Made by a program: the position numbers and the translations under genes
Part shown: positions 26,321 to 34,799 of the stretch, one piece after another
Position numbering within the stretch: the first letter of the stretch is position 1
Layout: the number at the start of each line of letters is the position of its first letter
Notes under the pieces: generated by a model
Seen by the model: the letters and a program-made list of their open reading frames with translations, nothing else
Database searches by the model: none
Told to the model about the DNA's origin: nothing
DNA from: Candidatus Melainabacteria bacterium
Lineage (GTDB): Bacteria; Cyanobacteriota; Vampirovibrionia; Obscuribacterales; Obscuribacteraceae
DNA length: 64,000 nucleotides
Assembly: GCA_016716405.1 (NCBI GenBank)
Contig: JADJWK010000002.1
Span: 496,001 to 560,000, forward strand
Direction: 5' to 3'

Positions 26321-27094
26321 TCATACCTGGAGCTCGCTGCCGGGAAATTCCAGGCGAAACGTAGACCCGGACCCCTCTTCTGATGTAACGCTTATCTTAG
26401 CACCGTGCAGGTCGGCGATGTGCTTGACGATGGACAGACCGAGACCTGTGCTGCCTCTCAATCTTGTTCGGTCGACTCTATAAAAGCGATTAAATATTTT
26501 CGGAATCTCCTGCCTGGGGATTCCGATACCGTTGTCGGCTACTTCCAGGCAACCAGGTCCGGTGCCTGATCTGATCCAGACCTTACCACCCTCGCCGGTG
26601 TATTTGACGGCATTCTCCACCAGGTTGAGGACCACTTGATTGAGCTGATCTGGATTTGCGAAAACCTTGTAATCTTCCTCGATTTCCGAGATCAGCCCGA
26701 TTCCTTTGCGAGCCGCCAGGTCGCTCACCGACTCCAGGGCGTAGAGAGCGGCGTCGGCGAGCAGGACAGCTTTTCTGTTGATGTCCTGGCGCGGTTGGCT
26801 GACCTGCTCGATGGAAAGCAGATCCTTGACCAGGCTCTCCAGGCGCTCCACCTCCTGTCTCGTGCGATTGAGCATGGACTGGCAGGTCTCCCTGTCTTCC
26901 AGGGCTCCGTCAAGAAGTGTTTCGACCAGAAGTTTTATATTGGCGATGGGCAGGCGCAGCTCATGGGAGACCTCGGCGATCCAGTTGCGATCCTTATCTC
27001 GCTCCTTATCCCGATCCCGATCCCGATCCCGATCGCGGCTCTCCTCCGGGGTCGAAGCCGTCTTTCCTGTGCTAGCTGGGGGATTGCTTGTCAT
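26321..27094 (-). CDS. PhoR-like histidine kinase without sensor domain
   Basis: 257-residue soluble sensor kinase. After a polar N terminus with a run of alternating Asp-Arg (residues about 21-36) comes the HisKA H-box VSHELRLPIANIK, then HATPase_c with the N-box LVENAVKYT, G1 VADNGIGIP, F-box FNRFYRV and G2 STGLGLSIVK. No transmembrane helix, PAS, HAMP or periplasmic domain is encoded, unlike usual PhoR. Signal input must come through a partner, possibly PhoU encoded downstream. The first gene of a kinase-regulator-phoU-holA run. Confidence 0.92.
   Translation of the reverse strand: MTSNPPASTGKTASTPEESRDRDRDRDRDKERDKDRNWIAEVSHELRLPIANIKLLVETLLDGALEDRETCQSMLNRTRQEVERLESLVKDLLSIEQVSQPRQDINRKAVLLADAALYALESVSDLAARKGIGLISEIEEDYKVFANPDQLNQVVLNLVENAVKYTGEGGKVWIRSGTGPGCLEVADNGIGIPRQEIPKIFNRFYRVDRTRLRGSTGLGLSIVKHIADLHGAKISVTSEEGSGSTFRLEFPGSELQV
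27008..27037 (+). repeat. Hexanucleotide microsatellite in kinase gene
   Basis: Four perfect ATCCCG units followed by ATCGCG. Read on the minus strand they encode the alternating Asp-Arg run at the N terminus of the PhoR-like kinase. Because six is a multiple of three, slippage changes length without shifting the frame. Confidence 0.9.
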
Positions 27095-27185
27095 TGGATC
27101 AACTGCCGGGGCTTCCTCTGCGAATTCTAATCTAATGTCCTTAGGATAAACTATGCATGGTTAAGCTTGTTCGCCCTCTCGACAA

Positions 27186-28742
27186 ATGAGGTGGATAGTG
27201 GGTCCTGTAACACTGGTTATTCTCGACGGCTGGGGTATCTCGGAAAACAAGGAGGGGAATGCGATCCTCAATGCTCGAACCCCGAACTATAATTTCCTTC
27301 TTGATAATTTCCTCAACTCCAGGCTCCTGGCTTCCGGAGAAGCCGTGGGCCTGCCCCGGGGCTTGATGGGCAACTCGGAGGTAGGCCACCTCACTATCGG
27401 CGCGGGCCGGGTAGTTACTCAGAAGCTCACGCTCATATCGAACACTATCGCCGACGGGACCTTTTTCGAGAATCCGGCCCTCAAGGGAGCGGTTCAGTAC
27501 GCTCAGAAGCACGATGGCGCTTTGCATCTTATCGGGCTGGTTTCGGATGGCTGTGTTCATTCGAGCCCGGATCATCTCGATGGTCTCATCGAGCTGGCTC
27601 GCCGCAACAAGGTCGAGAAGCTGGTGATTCATCCGATTCTGGATGGGCGGGACACTCCCCCCCGCTCCGCCCGGGGTTTCATGAAAGAGCTCGAGGGCAA
27701 GCTACCCGACGGTTATGAGATCGGTGTCGTCTGCGGTCGATACTGGGCTATGGACCGCGATTCTCGCTGGGAGCGAACCCAGAGATATTACGACGCTATC
27801 ACCCTCGGCACAGGAATACCTGCCGGCAGTGCCGTGGCTGCCGTGGAGGAGTCTTACGACAAAGACGTGTCCGACGAGTTCGTCGAACCTTATATAGTCG
27901 GTTCGCGCTTGATCCGGGACGGCGATGCGGTGATTTGCTTCAATTTCAGACCGGACCGGGTGCGCCAGATCAGTCGCGCTCTCACGCAAAGCGAATTCGA
28001 CGGGTTCAAGAGAGAGAGGAGACCGGATATCTTCTACGCCTGTCTCACCGAATACGATTCCTCCCTGGACCTGCCGGTAGCTTTCAATCCTGATTCGCTG
28101 CCAAACCAGGACATCATCATGACCCTGCCGGAGCTGCTTTCCTGCAAGCATGTCGGTCAGCTGCACACCGCCGAGACAGAGAAGTATGCGCATGTTACCT
28201 ATTTTTTAAACGGCGGTCGCGAAACCGAGGTGGAAGGCGAAAAGAGAGTTCTGGTCCCGTCTCTGAAGGTGGCTACCTACGATCTGGCGCCCTCCATGCA
28301 GACCCCCGAGGTCTGCCGGATTGCTTGCCAAGCGATTTACGACAGGGAGTATCCTTTCATTGTGCTCAACTTCGCCAACCCAGACATGGTCGGGCATACA
28401 GGATTCATGGACGCGGCGGTGGAGGCGGTTGAGTCGGTGGACGATGCTTTCGGTCAATTGCTTGCTGCCACCAGAGAGTGTGAAGGAACGCTCATCATTA
28501 CCGCGGACCATGGCAATGTCGAGAAGATGATCGAGCTCACTACCGGCGAGCCTCACACTGCCCATACCACAAGCCCGGTACCGTTCATAGTGGCAAGCTT
28601 CGACGCCGGGGCCGGATCCAGGCTGAGAAATGGCGCTCACCTGGAGGACGGCTCCCTGGCCGACGTGGCTCCTACTATTCTCGATATTATGGGACTCGAA
28701 ACCCCGGCTCAAATGAGCGGAAAATCACTTATCAAGAGTTAA
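27186..28742 (+). CDS. gpmI: 2,3-bisphosphoglycerate-independent phosphoglycerate mutase
   Basis: Mn2+-dependent glycolytic mutase interconverting 3- and 2-phosphoglycerate. The alkaline-phosphatase-fold metal sites are intact: LVILDGWGISEN, the phosphoserine in LMGNSEVGHLTIGAGR, HPILDGRDTPPRSA, ICFNFRPDRVRQ, LNFANPDMVGHTG and ITADHGNVEKM. 518 residues, typical. ATG at 27186 is used; the conserved core begins about ten residues later. It is divergent from the PhoR-like kinase gene with about 90 bases between. Together with eno (55028-56350) it supplies two consecutive glycolytic steps. Confidence 0.97.
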   Translation: MRWIVGPVTLVILDGWGISENKEGNAILNARTPNYNFLLDNFLNSRLLASGEAVGLPRGLMGNSEVGHLTIGAGRVVTQKLTLISNTIADGTFFENPALKGAVQYAQKHDGALHLIGLVSDGCVHSSPDHLDGLIELARRNKVEKLVIHPILDGRDTPPRSARGFMKELEGKLPDGYEIGVVCGRYWAMDRDSRWERTQRYYDAITLGTGIPAGSAVAAVEESYDKDVSDEFVEPYIVGSRLIRDGDAVICFNFRPDRVRQISRALTQSEFDGFKRERRPDIFYACLTEYDSSLDLPVAFNPDSLPNQDIIMTLPELLSCKHVGQLHTAETEKYAHVTYFLNGGRETEVEGEKRVLVPSLKVATYDLAPSMQTPEVCRIACQAIYDREYPFIVLNFANPDMVGHTGFMDAAVEAVESVDDAFGQLLAATRECEGTLIITADHGNVEKMIELTTGEPHTAHTTSPVPFIVASFDAGAGSRLRNGAHLEDGSLADVAPTILDIMGLETPAQMSGKSLIKS

Positions 28743-28839
28743 CGGACGCTCTCTGTAACAATGCTTGTCAGTGGCTTTCCCGACCGCCACGGCCCGTGGA
28801 TTCTAGGCTGCGTACGTTGCCAGGTTCATATCAAGTGGT

Positions 28840-28867
28840 TTGCGCGGCGGAGAATTACGGGTATAAT
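28840..28867 (+). promoter_or_regulatory. Candidate sigma-70-type promoter
   Basis: TATAAT at 28862-28867 is a perfect -10 hexamer, with TTGCGC at 28840-28845 as a weak -35 across a 16-base spacer. It lies about 105 bases before the lipoprotein gene start at 28973 and points towards it. No experimental start site is known. Confidence 0.5.
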
Positions 28868-28972
28868 TGCGGCCGTTCGAGGTTGGCAAAACTTACTACC
28901 ATTTGCCTACGGCAAACACAGGTGAGCTGTCGAAGAAATGTTCATTGACCCAAAAGGAGACGGATCAATCTC

Positions 28973-29320
28973 ATGACTAACAGATTTAAAACTCTTGCTC
29001 TGGCGCTGGCGAGTCTCGTACTTGTTGCTTCTATCTCCGCTTGTGGCGGCGGTGGTAGCACCGACGGTGGCGCTTCCGGCGGTACCGATCAAGCTGCTGG
29101 TGGTGGCGATGCCGCTGCTGGTGGTGGTGCAGCTGGCGGTGATGCCGCAGCTGGCGGCGATGCCGCTGCCGGTGGCGATGCAGCCGCCGGTGGTGATGCC
29201 GCAGCCGGTGGCGATGCCGCAGCCGGTGGCGATGCAGCCGCTGGTGGCGATGCCGCAGCCGGTGGCGATGCAGCCGCTGGTGGCGACGCCGCAGCCGGTG
29301 GCGATGCCGCTGCCGAATAG
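28973..29320 (+). CDS. Gly/Asp/Ala-repeat lipoprotein
   Basis: Unrecognised 115-residue secreted lipoprotein. The signal peptide is typical (MTNRFK, then LALALASLVLVAS) with lipobox ISAC, so Cys24 would be lipidated. Everything after it is low complexity: a Gly/Ser/Thr linker, then ten perfect copies of the hexapeptide GGDAAA. There is no globular domain. It could act as a flexible envelope spacer or surface coat. It has its own candidate promoter upstream and terminator downstream and appears to be a single-gene transcript. AAAAGGAG nine bases upstream is a good ribosome site. Confidence 0.8.
   Translation: MTNRFKTLALALASLVLVASISACGGGGSTDGGASGGTDQAAGGGDAAAGGGAAGGDAAAGGDAAAGGDAAAGGDAAAGGDAAAGGDAAAGGDAAAGGDAAAGGDAAAGGDAAAE
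29135..29314 (+). repeat. Ten 18-bp tandem repeats (GGDAAA)
   Basis: Ten in-frame 18-base units encode GGDAAA. Units differ only at synonymous third positions (for example gccgct, gcagcc, gcagct), so the peptide is held constant while the DNA varies. This suggests selection on the protein repeat. Confidence 0.92.
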
Positions 29321-29367
29321 CGAATTCTGAAGCAATTTCCCAGCGAAATTGGACCAGAAAAAAATCG

Positions 29368-29400
29368 AACGCCTTCCATATGGAGGGCGTTCCTTTTCTT
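29368..29400 (+). terminator. Intrinsic terminator after the lipoprotein gene
   Basis: AACGCCTTCC (29368-29377) pairs with GGAGGGCGTT (29382-29391) across an ATAT loop with a single G-U pair, followed by CCTTTTCTT. It lies about 50 bases after the lipoprotein stop. Confidence 0.8.
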
Positions 29401-29490
29401 GTAAATAATTCATGCAGCTGTCCGGCCTGGAACTTACAGGGAAGCCCAAATGTCAGTAGGCTTATATTTTCAATTTGAGGTCCAAATCCA

Positions 29491-30483
29491 ATGCGTTTCA
29501 AAAAGGCTTCTGTCGTCGCTGTTCTTGCCGGTGTTTCGATGGTGGCGCTCGGTCAATCCACGCCAGCCCAAATCCCGGCTCAGGATGCCGGAGTGCCTCA
29601 ATATACTCCTCCTGCCCAGGGCGCTCCTTTCGAGCAGCTCAAACAGATGTTCGCCCAGCCGCCCGCCCAGGGGAATCAGCCTCAGCAGCTGGTGGTGCCG
29701 CCCATCTCTTTCGTGGACGTCAACACCGGTAGATTCGGCAAGATGGAGATCGATCTCGAGGACGGCGAGTTCATGGCCGGCTCCTGCAAGAACCTCCACA
29801 TGGTCGCCCGAAATCTGGATCTCAGAGAAGGTGTGCTCAAGTCTCTCGACATCGATATCACCGACGGCCATTTCCGGGACTTCATCGTCGACCGCATGAC
29901 CATGTCGACACAGGGCGCCATGCGCTTCGACAGCGGTACCCTCTTGAACAAGAGGGTCCTGCAGTTCACCGAGCCTACGGAGGCGGCCGTCACAGTGGAG
30001 ATATCTCAGGAAAGCCTGAACAAGTTCCTCAATGCGCCCAGCACCCTGGATCGTCTCTCTTTCGACGCCGCCAAGAGAGTCGGAGCGATTGCCGGGCTTC
30101 TGGGAGGCAGTGCCGGACCCATCGGTCTGTCCATAGCGGATGCCCGCCTGGAGCTGGGGCGGTCCGAGTCGGTGCGTATCAATCTCGACTCCAAGGTCGG
30201 GGTAGGGCAGTATGCGGTTCCTATCCCCGTCGAGGTCAAGAGCAGGCTGGTAATCGACAACGGCTGGGTCCAGGTGACCGATACCCAGCTCATGACCTCG
30301 GGCAAGGAGATCTCGCCCCAGCTCTCCCAGATGCTGGTCAACAAGGTCAACAGCCTTTCGAGTCTGGGAACGCGCTCGGATGATATCCACTTCAAGTTCA
30401 CCAGGCTCACGGTCAAATCGGGCAAGAAGCTGACTGTGGAGGGGACCGCATCGGTCAACCGGCTGCGTTTCGGAAGATCCTGA
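29491..30483 (+). CDS. DUF2993 (LmeA-like) exported protein
   Basis: 330-residue exported protein with a signal peptide (MRFKKASVVAVLAGVSMVALGQS, predicted cleavage near AQA/GQS) and a Pro/Gln-rich linker. From about residue 70 it resembles DUF2993, a family of phospholipid-binding envelope proteins common in actinobacteria and cyanobacteria: LKSLDIDITDGHFRDFIVDRM, EPTEAAVTVEISQESLNKFLN, and the late VQVTDTQLMTSG. Function in this organism is inferred from the family only. It precedes rph by about 60 bases on the same strand. Confidence 0.8.
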   Translation: MRFKKASVVAVLAGVSMVALGQSTPAQIPAQDAGVPQYTPPAQGAPFEQLKQMFAQPPAQGNQPQQLVVPPISFVDVNTGRFGKMEIDLEDGEFMAGSCKNLHMVARNLDLREGVLKSLDIDITDGHFRDFIVDRMTMSTQGAMRFDSGTLLNKRVLQFTEPTEAAVTVEISQESLNKFLNAPSTLDRLSFDAAKRVGAIAGLLGGSAGPIGLSIADARLELGRSESVRINLDSKVGVGQYAVPIPVEVKSRLVIDNGWVQVTDTQLMTSGKEISPQLSQMLVNKVNSLSSLGTRSDDIHFKFTRLTVKSGKKLTVEGTASVNRLRFGRS

Positions 30484-30545
30484 TAGAATTAGAGCTATAC
30501 TAAGGCTTCTGACTGCCCACCACTTCGAACTAGAAAGAGAGCTGG

Positions 30546-31271
30546 ATGATCCGGCGCCGTGACAACCGACAGAGCGATCAGCTTCGTCCGGTCAGATTTA
30601 CCAGAAACTTCACTAAGAACGCGGACGGTTCCGTTCTGGTGGAATTCGGTGATACCAAGGTTTTCACCACCGCCAAGATCGAAGAGCGGGTGCCTGCATT
30701 TCTCATCGGCAAGGGAGAAGGCTGGATTACCGCCGAGTACTCGCTGCTTCCCGGCTCCACCCTGATTCGCTCGACCCGTGAAGTTTCGCGCGGGCAGCCC
30801 TCGGGTCGAACCAGCGAGATTCAGCGTCTCATCGGTCGCTGCTTCCGCGCTGTGGTCGACCGGCGCGCTCTGGGCGAGCGCACCATCACCATCGACTGCG
30901 ATGTCATCCAGGCCGACGGCGGCACCCGTGTCGCCAGCATCTGCGGCGGCTTCCTGGCTCTCTACGACGCTCTCAGCAAGCTTCAGAAAGAAGGGCTCTG
31001 GGACGAGCTTCCCCTCATCGAGCATATGGCGGCGGTGAGTGTCGTTCAGGTGAAGGGCGAGCTCTTGCTCGACCCCAACTATAACGAGGACTCTCAGGCT
31101 GACATGGACAGCAATATCGTGCTCACCGAGACCGGCAGGGTTCTGGAGGTGCAGATAACCGCCGAGGATAAACCCTATAATTTCGAGAAGGTAGACGAAT
31201 TGTTGCAGCTGGGCCGGAAAGGTGTCGATGAAATAATCTCGCTCCAGTACGAGGCCCTGGGCAGGCGTTGA
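30546..31271 (+). CDS. rph: Ribonuclease PH
   Basis: Phosphorolytic 3'-5' exoribonuclease that trims tRNA 3' ends. Conserved stretches: RRRDNRQSDQLRPVRF, GSVLVEFGDTKVFTTAKIEERVP, SLLPGSTLIRSTREVSRGQPSGRTSEIQRLIGR (phosphate-binding arginines), TITIDCDVIQADGGTR and DPNYNEDSQADMDSNIVLTETG. 241 residues, full length. ATG at 30546 follows AGAAAGAGAGCTGG. Confidence 0.97.
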   Translation: MIRRRDNRQSDQLRPVRFTRNFTKNADGSVLVEFGDTKVFTTAKIEERVPAFLIGKGEGWITAEYSLLPGSTLIRSTREVSRGQPSGRTSEIQRLIGRCFRAVVDRRALGERTITIDCDVIQADGGTRVASICGGFLALYDALSKLQKEGLWDELPLIEHMAAVSVVQVKGELLLDPNYNEDSQADMDSNIVLTETGRVLEVQITAEDKPYNFEKVDELLQLGRKGVDEIISLQYEALGRR

Positions 31272-31403
31272 TTGCCGTCAGGGGCGGCCACTGTAAAAAC
31301 AAGCATAAATTTATGTACTAAAGCTGCTGACAACGACCCCTAACCTTTAAACTAGAGGTCAAGAGTAGATACCCGATCTCGTTAGAGATTTACCGCAAGT
31401 CAC

Positions 31404-32954
31404 GTGAGCGAGCCAAGAGAGCGTCTAAATCCCATCAGGGAAACCTTCAAGGACATAACCATACCCAGGTTGATCGAATCCACCTGGAAGGTGTTCCGGA
31501 GAATCCGCGCGCTTCAGGGAACGAAAGCAGCGCTTCGAGTCTTTCCGATAGTCTGGATCATCATCAGGTCCGTCAGGGGGCTGTCTCGCTTCCATGCCTC
31601 CGAGTTCGAGCGCAACCGGGTGGGCACAATGCCTGACGACGCCGAGGAAGCGGCTCTCACCCAGGCGGAGTACGAAGAGTACAGGCAGCTCGGGGCCTGG
31701 CTTGCCGCCAGGTTGCACGCCCTGGGACCGACATTCATCAAGATCGGCCAGACCCTCTCCACCCGGGCCGACCTCATGCCTCTTCCTGCCATGCTGGAGC
31801 TGGCCAAGCTCCAGGAGAACGTCGCACCTTTCGAGCTCAAGGTCGCCCGCCAGATCATCTTCAGAGAGCTCGGCGCCTATCCGGAGGATCTCTATGAAGA
31901 GTTCGACCCGGTCCCGCTTGCCGCAGCCAGCCTCGCTCAAGCTTACAAAGCCGTTCTCCGGGACGGCCGGGAAGTGGTGGTCAAAGTCCAGCGTCCCGGT
32001 CTTCCCCAGATCATCGCCCAGGATGTGCAGATTCTCGGCGCTATCGCCGACGAGGTGATGGAGTATCCCAATCTCTGCCGCCATACCGAATGGCCCGGCG
32101 TGGTCGAAGAGTTCGCCCGGACCATCTTCGAGGAAGTGGACTATATAAGGGAAGGACGCAATGCCGACACATTCCGGCGCAATTTCCGGAATTTCGAGCG
32201 AGTCTACATCCCGAGGATCATCTGGCGTCTTACCGGCCGCCGGGTGCTCACCATCGAGTTCGTATCGGGCTTCCGGATCGACGATGTCGAGCAGCTGGAG
32301 GCGCGGGGCCTGAGCCCGGAAGATATAACCCGCACCGGAGCGAGCTTCTATTTGAGACAGCTTCTCGAAGACGGTTTCTTCCACGCCGATCCTCATCCGG
32401 GCAATATGCGGGTTATGGAGGACGGGCGTATAGGCATATTCGATTTCGGCATGGTCGGTAGGCTGGAGCCGGAGCTCAAGATGCACATGGTCAATGCCCT
32501 CATTCATGTGAGCCAGCGCGACTATAGAGCCCTGGTGGATGATTTTGTCGGTATGGGTTTCCTCAAGGATGAAGTCGATCGTGACGCTCTCTGCGCGGAC
32601 CTTACTCCGATCATCGACACCCGTTTCGCCGACGGCATGACCAAGGTTCGCTTCCGCAAGATGCTCTTCGACTTTTCCGATGTCTGCTATCGCTATCCTT
32701 TCAGGCTGCCTTCCGAATTCACTTATGTAATGCGGGCCCTGCTCACCCTCGAGGGGGTGGCTCTCACCATCAATCCGCGTTTCAATTTCATCGATGCGGC
32801 CATGCCTTTCGCCCACAAGCTGCTGCTGAAGAACAACCGGATTATCAGGGAAGCTCTGATCAAAGAGGTCTTCACCGACGGCAAGTTCAACGGTCAGGCA
32901 GCCATGAAGCTGGTGAAAGCGGCTTACAATCTCACCGGCACTCTTCTGGGCTGA
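31404..32954 (+). CDS. AarF/ABC1/UbiB-family atypical kinase
   Basis: Protein-kinase-like ATPase of the UbiB/ADCK group, linked to quinone or lipid metabolism. The atypical motifs are all visible: KxGQ in FIKIGQTLSTRADLMP, the Ala-rich nucleotide loop PLAAASLAQAY, VVVKVQRP with the lysine, HADPHPGN catalytic loop and FDFGMVG metal site. The C-terminal 80 residues are helical. 516 residues, starting at GTG 31404 (no better ATG nearby). The first 60 residues include a moderately hydrophobic segment (VFPIVWIIIRSVRG) that may contact the membrane. No ubi genes are nearby. Confidence 0.94.
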   Translation: MSEPRERLNPIRETFKDITIPRLIESTWKVFRRIRALQGTKAALRVFPIVWIIIRSVRGLSRFHASEFERNRVGTMPDDAEEAALTQAEYEEYRQLGAWLAARLHALGPTFIKIGQTLSTRADLMPLPAMLELAKLQENVAPFELKVARQIIFRELGAYPEDLYEEFDPVPLAAASLAQAYKAVLRDGREVVVKVQRPGLPQIIAQDVQILGAIADEVMEYPNLCRHTEWPGVVEEFARTIFEEVDYIREGRNADTFRRNFRNFERVYIPRIIWRLTGRRVLTIEFVSGFRIDDVEQLEARGLSPEDITRTGASFYLRQLLEDGFFHADPHPGNMRVMEDGRIGIFDFGMVGRLEPELKMHMVNALIHVSQRDYRALVDDFVGMGFLKDEVDRDALCADLTPIIDTRFADGMTKVRFRKMLFDFSDVCYRYPFRLPSEFTYVMRALLTLEGVALTINPRFNFIDAAMPFAHKLLLKNNRIIREALIKEVFTDGKFNGQAAMKLVKAAYNLTGTLLG

Positions 32955-33168
32955 ACCCGGAACCGCCCAGGCTTGATTACAGGGCTCTCATTTGTATCCG
33001 AATGTTGCAAGATCAGGTGAAAATAGTCAAAAGGTCACTGATCACGGGCTTCTCCGGCTTCTGGCAAGAGTCTTCTCTTGACAATTATGAACAACTTATA
33101 GCTTGCCTGTATACATGGCCTGATGTACTCTCGAATTCTTCCTCATATGTGGTGGTACTGAAGACCAG

Positions 33169-33870
33169 ATGACACCAGCAGTCTCTCAGGGTCAAGCGCC
33201 CGGTCAACTGAACATATGTCCCACCTGCTCGACCCAGCTCGAGAGCGGCGGCAAGTTCTGCGGCGAATGCGGGACCCAGACAGGCAGCCATCCTGTGATC
33301 AATCATCCGTCTCTTCGGGCAAGACATGCGAGTTCTGCGAACAATGCGGCTCCACCGCTCTCGGTGCCCAATCAGGTCAGTTATGACGATCTTGCTCGGC
33401 TCGAGGCCTTCAGGATGGCTCAGATCCAGGGCGAAGACACGAGCTGGGCGCCTACTCCCAGTCCGGTCAAGGATGGTGTCGACTATACTCCCACCTCCCA
33501 GGGAAGCGCCCCGGCCCCCGGGTTCGTCAGGAAGGGAGCGACCAGGCGGCGCGCGGTTCCGGAAGAGCTGGTCAGAGAGATGCAGTCTCTCAACGCGCTG
33601 CTCCTGCGCGAGCACCTCTTCCTGGTGATGCACTGGACCATTTTCGTAATCGCCAACATGATCGGGTTCTGGCTTGCCATTCAGTGTTATTCAGGGATGG
33701 TCGGCGACGAGGTGACAAGGATCATCATGGCCCTCACCCCCCTCACTTTCATCAATGCCGTGGCTCTTGCCTGCCTGGCTCCTATCCGGGGAACCCGGCG
33801 CGAGATCTCTCGCATCAGAGAGAAGATGCAGTCTACCCGCGTCCAGATTGAATTCAGCAATATTCTCTAG
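33169..33870 (+). CDS. Zinc-ribbon protein with two C-terminal TM helices
   Basis: Unrecognised 233-residue protein. Residues 17-34 form a zinc ribbon (CPTC ... CGEC). A long disordered Pro/Ser/Ala-rich linker runs to about residue 125, followed by two hydrophobic helices at about 150-175 (FLVMHWTIFVIANMIGFWLAI) and 187-208 (ALTPLTFINAVALACLAPI), and a basic C-terminal helix. The stop codon shares CTAG with the convergent reverse-transcriptase gene, a 4-base overlap. It could be a membrane sensor or an effector, but nothing in the sequence fixes the role. Confidence 0.75.
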   Translation: MTPAVSQGQAPGQLNICPTCSTQLESGGKFCGECGTQTGSHPVINHPSLRARHASSANNAAPPLSVPNQVSYDDLARLEAFRMAQIQGEDTSWAPTPSPVKDGVDYTPTSQGSAPAPGFVRKGATRRRAVPEELVREMQSLNALLLREHLFLVMHWTIFVIANMIGFWLAIQCYSGMVGDEVTRIIMALTPLTFINAVALACLAPIRGTRREISRIREKMQSTRVQIEFSNIL

Positions 33871-34751
33871 AGTGACGACAGCCTGTTGAGGACGGTCCTG
33901 TACTTGAGGACTTCCTGAGTGTGCGGATCGAGCATTGAAAGCTGGGAAAGGTGGTTCTCCAGCTCTTTGAGGCGGTGCTTGTAGGCTTCCGGATCGAGCT
34001 CGGCCTGGTGGAACATGGCCCGGATCATGCGACGCTTGGCGCGGGGCAGGTTGGGTTTGGAATTGACCACCAGTCCGGAGACTTTCTGGGTGGAATTGCT
34101 CTTGTGGAATCTGGTCTTCTTGATATTGAGGCTGAAGCCTTCGAGCTCGACGAGATCGGATATGGTGCGCATGTCCGCCAGGGTGAAAGTGCTGTCACCG
34201 GAAATGGTGATGTCATCGCAATAGCGTGTATAGCTCCAGCCATTGGCCGCGCAATATTCGGACAGATCCATGTCCATCGTATAGGCGATGAGATTGGCCA
34301 GGTAAGGCGAAGTAGGGGCGCCCTGGGGGAGGCAGCCTATATATGTGGTCAGCTCGGTGAGCACGCAGGCTACCGGAAATGCGAAACCAAGCCTGAGGTA
34401 GAGCCCGAGCACTCGCTCAGAAGAGATCGAGCCGAAAAAATCCTCGATGTCGGTATTGAACACGAAACGCTTGCCGCAGTGAGGAAGGGCATTGGAAAGA
34501 ATTGACATGCCCGGTCTGAAACCGGTGCATTCCTCGGGCAGAGGTATTTTCTGCAGATATTTCTTGACCAGGGCTTTCTGGACGGCCTTCAGTTGTTTGT
34601 TGGGGGCAGCAAGCACTCTGAATTCGCCGGAGCTTTTTTTGCGGCGGAACCGCGTGTAGTGCTCGTCCATGCGATAGATAAAACGGAGCAGCTCGAACTC
34701 CGATGAATCCAGGGTCTCCGCCAGCTGCCCAACACTCTGAACGTCAAACAT
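33867..34751 (-). CDS. Retron-type reverse transcriptase
   Basis: 294-residue RNA-directed DNA polymerase of the retron class, which copies part of its own non-coding RNA into msDNA. Ordered motifs: fingers segment FRRKKSSGEFRVLAAPNKQLKAVQ, the retron region-X motif NAxxH (NALPH, 87-91), RT motif A DIEDFF (101-106), the retron-style LPQGAPTSP (141-149), catalytic YCDD (177-180; YxDD with Cys) and the region-Y counterpart of VTG, QKVSGLVVN (222-230). The thumb follows. There is no maturase or endonuclease domain, so it is not a group II intron protein. ATG at 34751 has GGAGAGAG five bases upstream. Upstream is a 345-base interval with retron-like RNA structure; no effector is fused or encoded in the same direction downstream. 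Confidence 0.92.
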   Translation of the reverse strand: MFDVQSVGQLAETLDSSEFELLRFIYRMDEHYTRFRRKKSSGEFRVLAAPNKQLKAVQKALVKKYLQKIPLPEECTGFRPGMSILSNALPHCGKRFVFNTDIEDFFGSISSERVLGLYLRLGFAFPVACVLTELTTYIGCLPQGAPTSPYLANLIAYTMDMDLSEYCAANGWSYTRYCDDITISGDSTFTLADMRTISDLVELEGFSLNIKKTRFHKSNSTQKVSGLVVNSKPNLPRAKRRMIRAMFHQAELDPEAYKHRLKELENHLSQLSMLDPHTQEVLKYRTVLNRLSSL

Positions 34752-34764
34752 ATCTCTCTCCAGA

Positions 34765-34796
34765 AAGTAGAAAACGGGGGAAGACTCCTTACCCCG
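34765..34796 (-). terminator. Terminator-like hairpin between retron RNA and RT
   Basis: On the minus strand CGGGG (34796-34792) pairs with CCCCG (34779-34775), and the stem can be extended inward by AGGA/TCTT-type pairs; it is followed by TTTTCTACTTT. It ends 14 bases before the RT start codon and overlaps the leader. It could make most transcripts stop after the non-coding RNA, or be part of the RNA 3' end. Confidence 0.5.
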
Positions 34797-34799
34797 CTA

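Noticed and set aside
29031..29501. His/Arg-rich and Pro/Ala-rich antisense frames across the GGDAAA repeat
   Set aside because: Low-complexity by-products of reading the tandem repeat in other frames; the plus frame has signal peptide, lipobox, promoter and terminator.
31425..32816. 463-codon minus-strand frame opposite the AarF kinase
   Set aside because: The plus strand encodes a clearly recognisable AarF kinase with all motifs; the antisense product has no family resemblance.
33867..34751. Group II intron maturase or diversity-generating retroelement RT
   Set aside because: There is no maturase X or HNH domain, and no VR/TR-like near-repeat pair or Avd-like gene nearby; the motifs fit retron RTs better.
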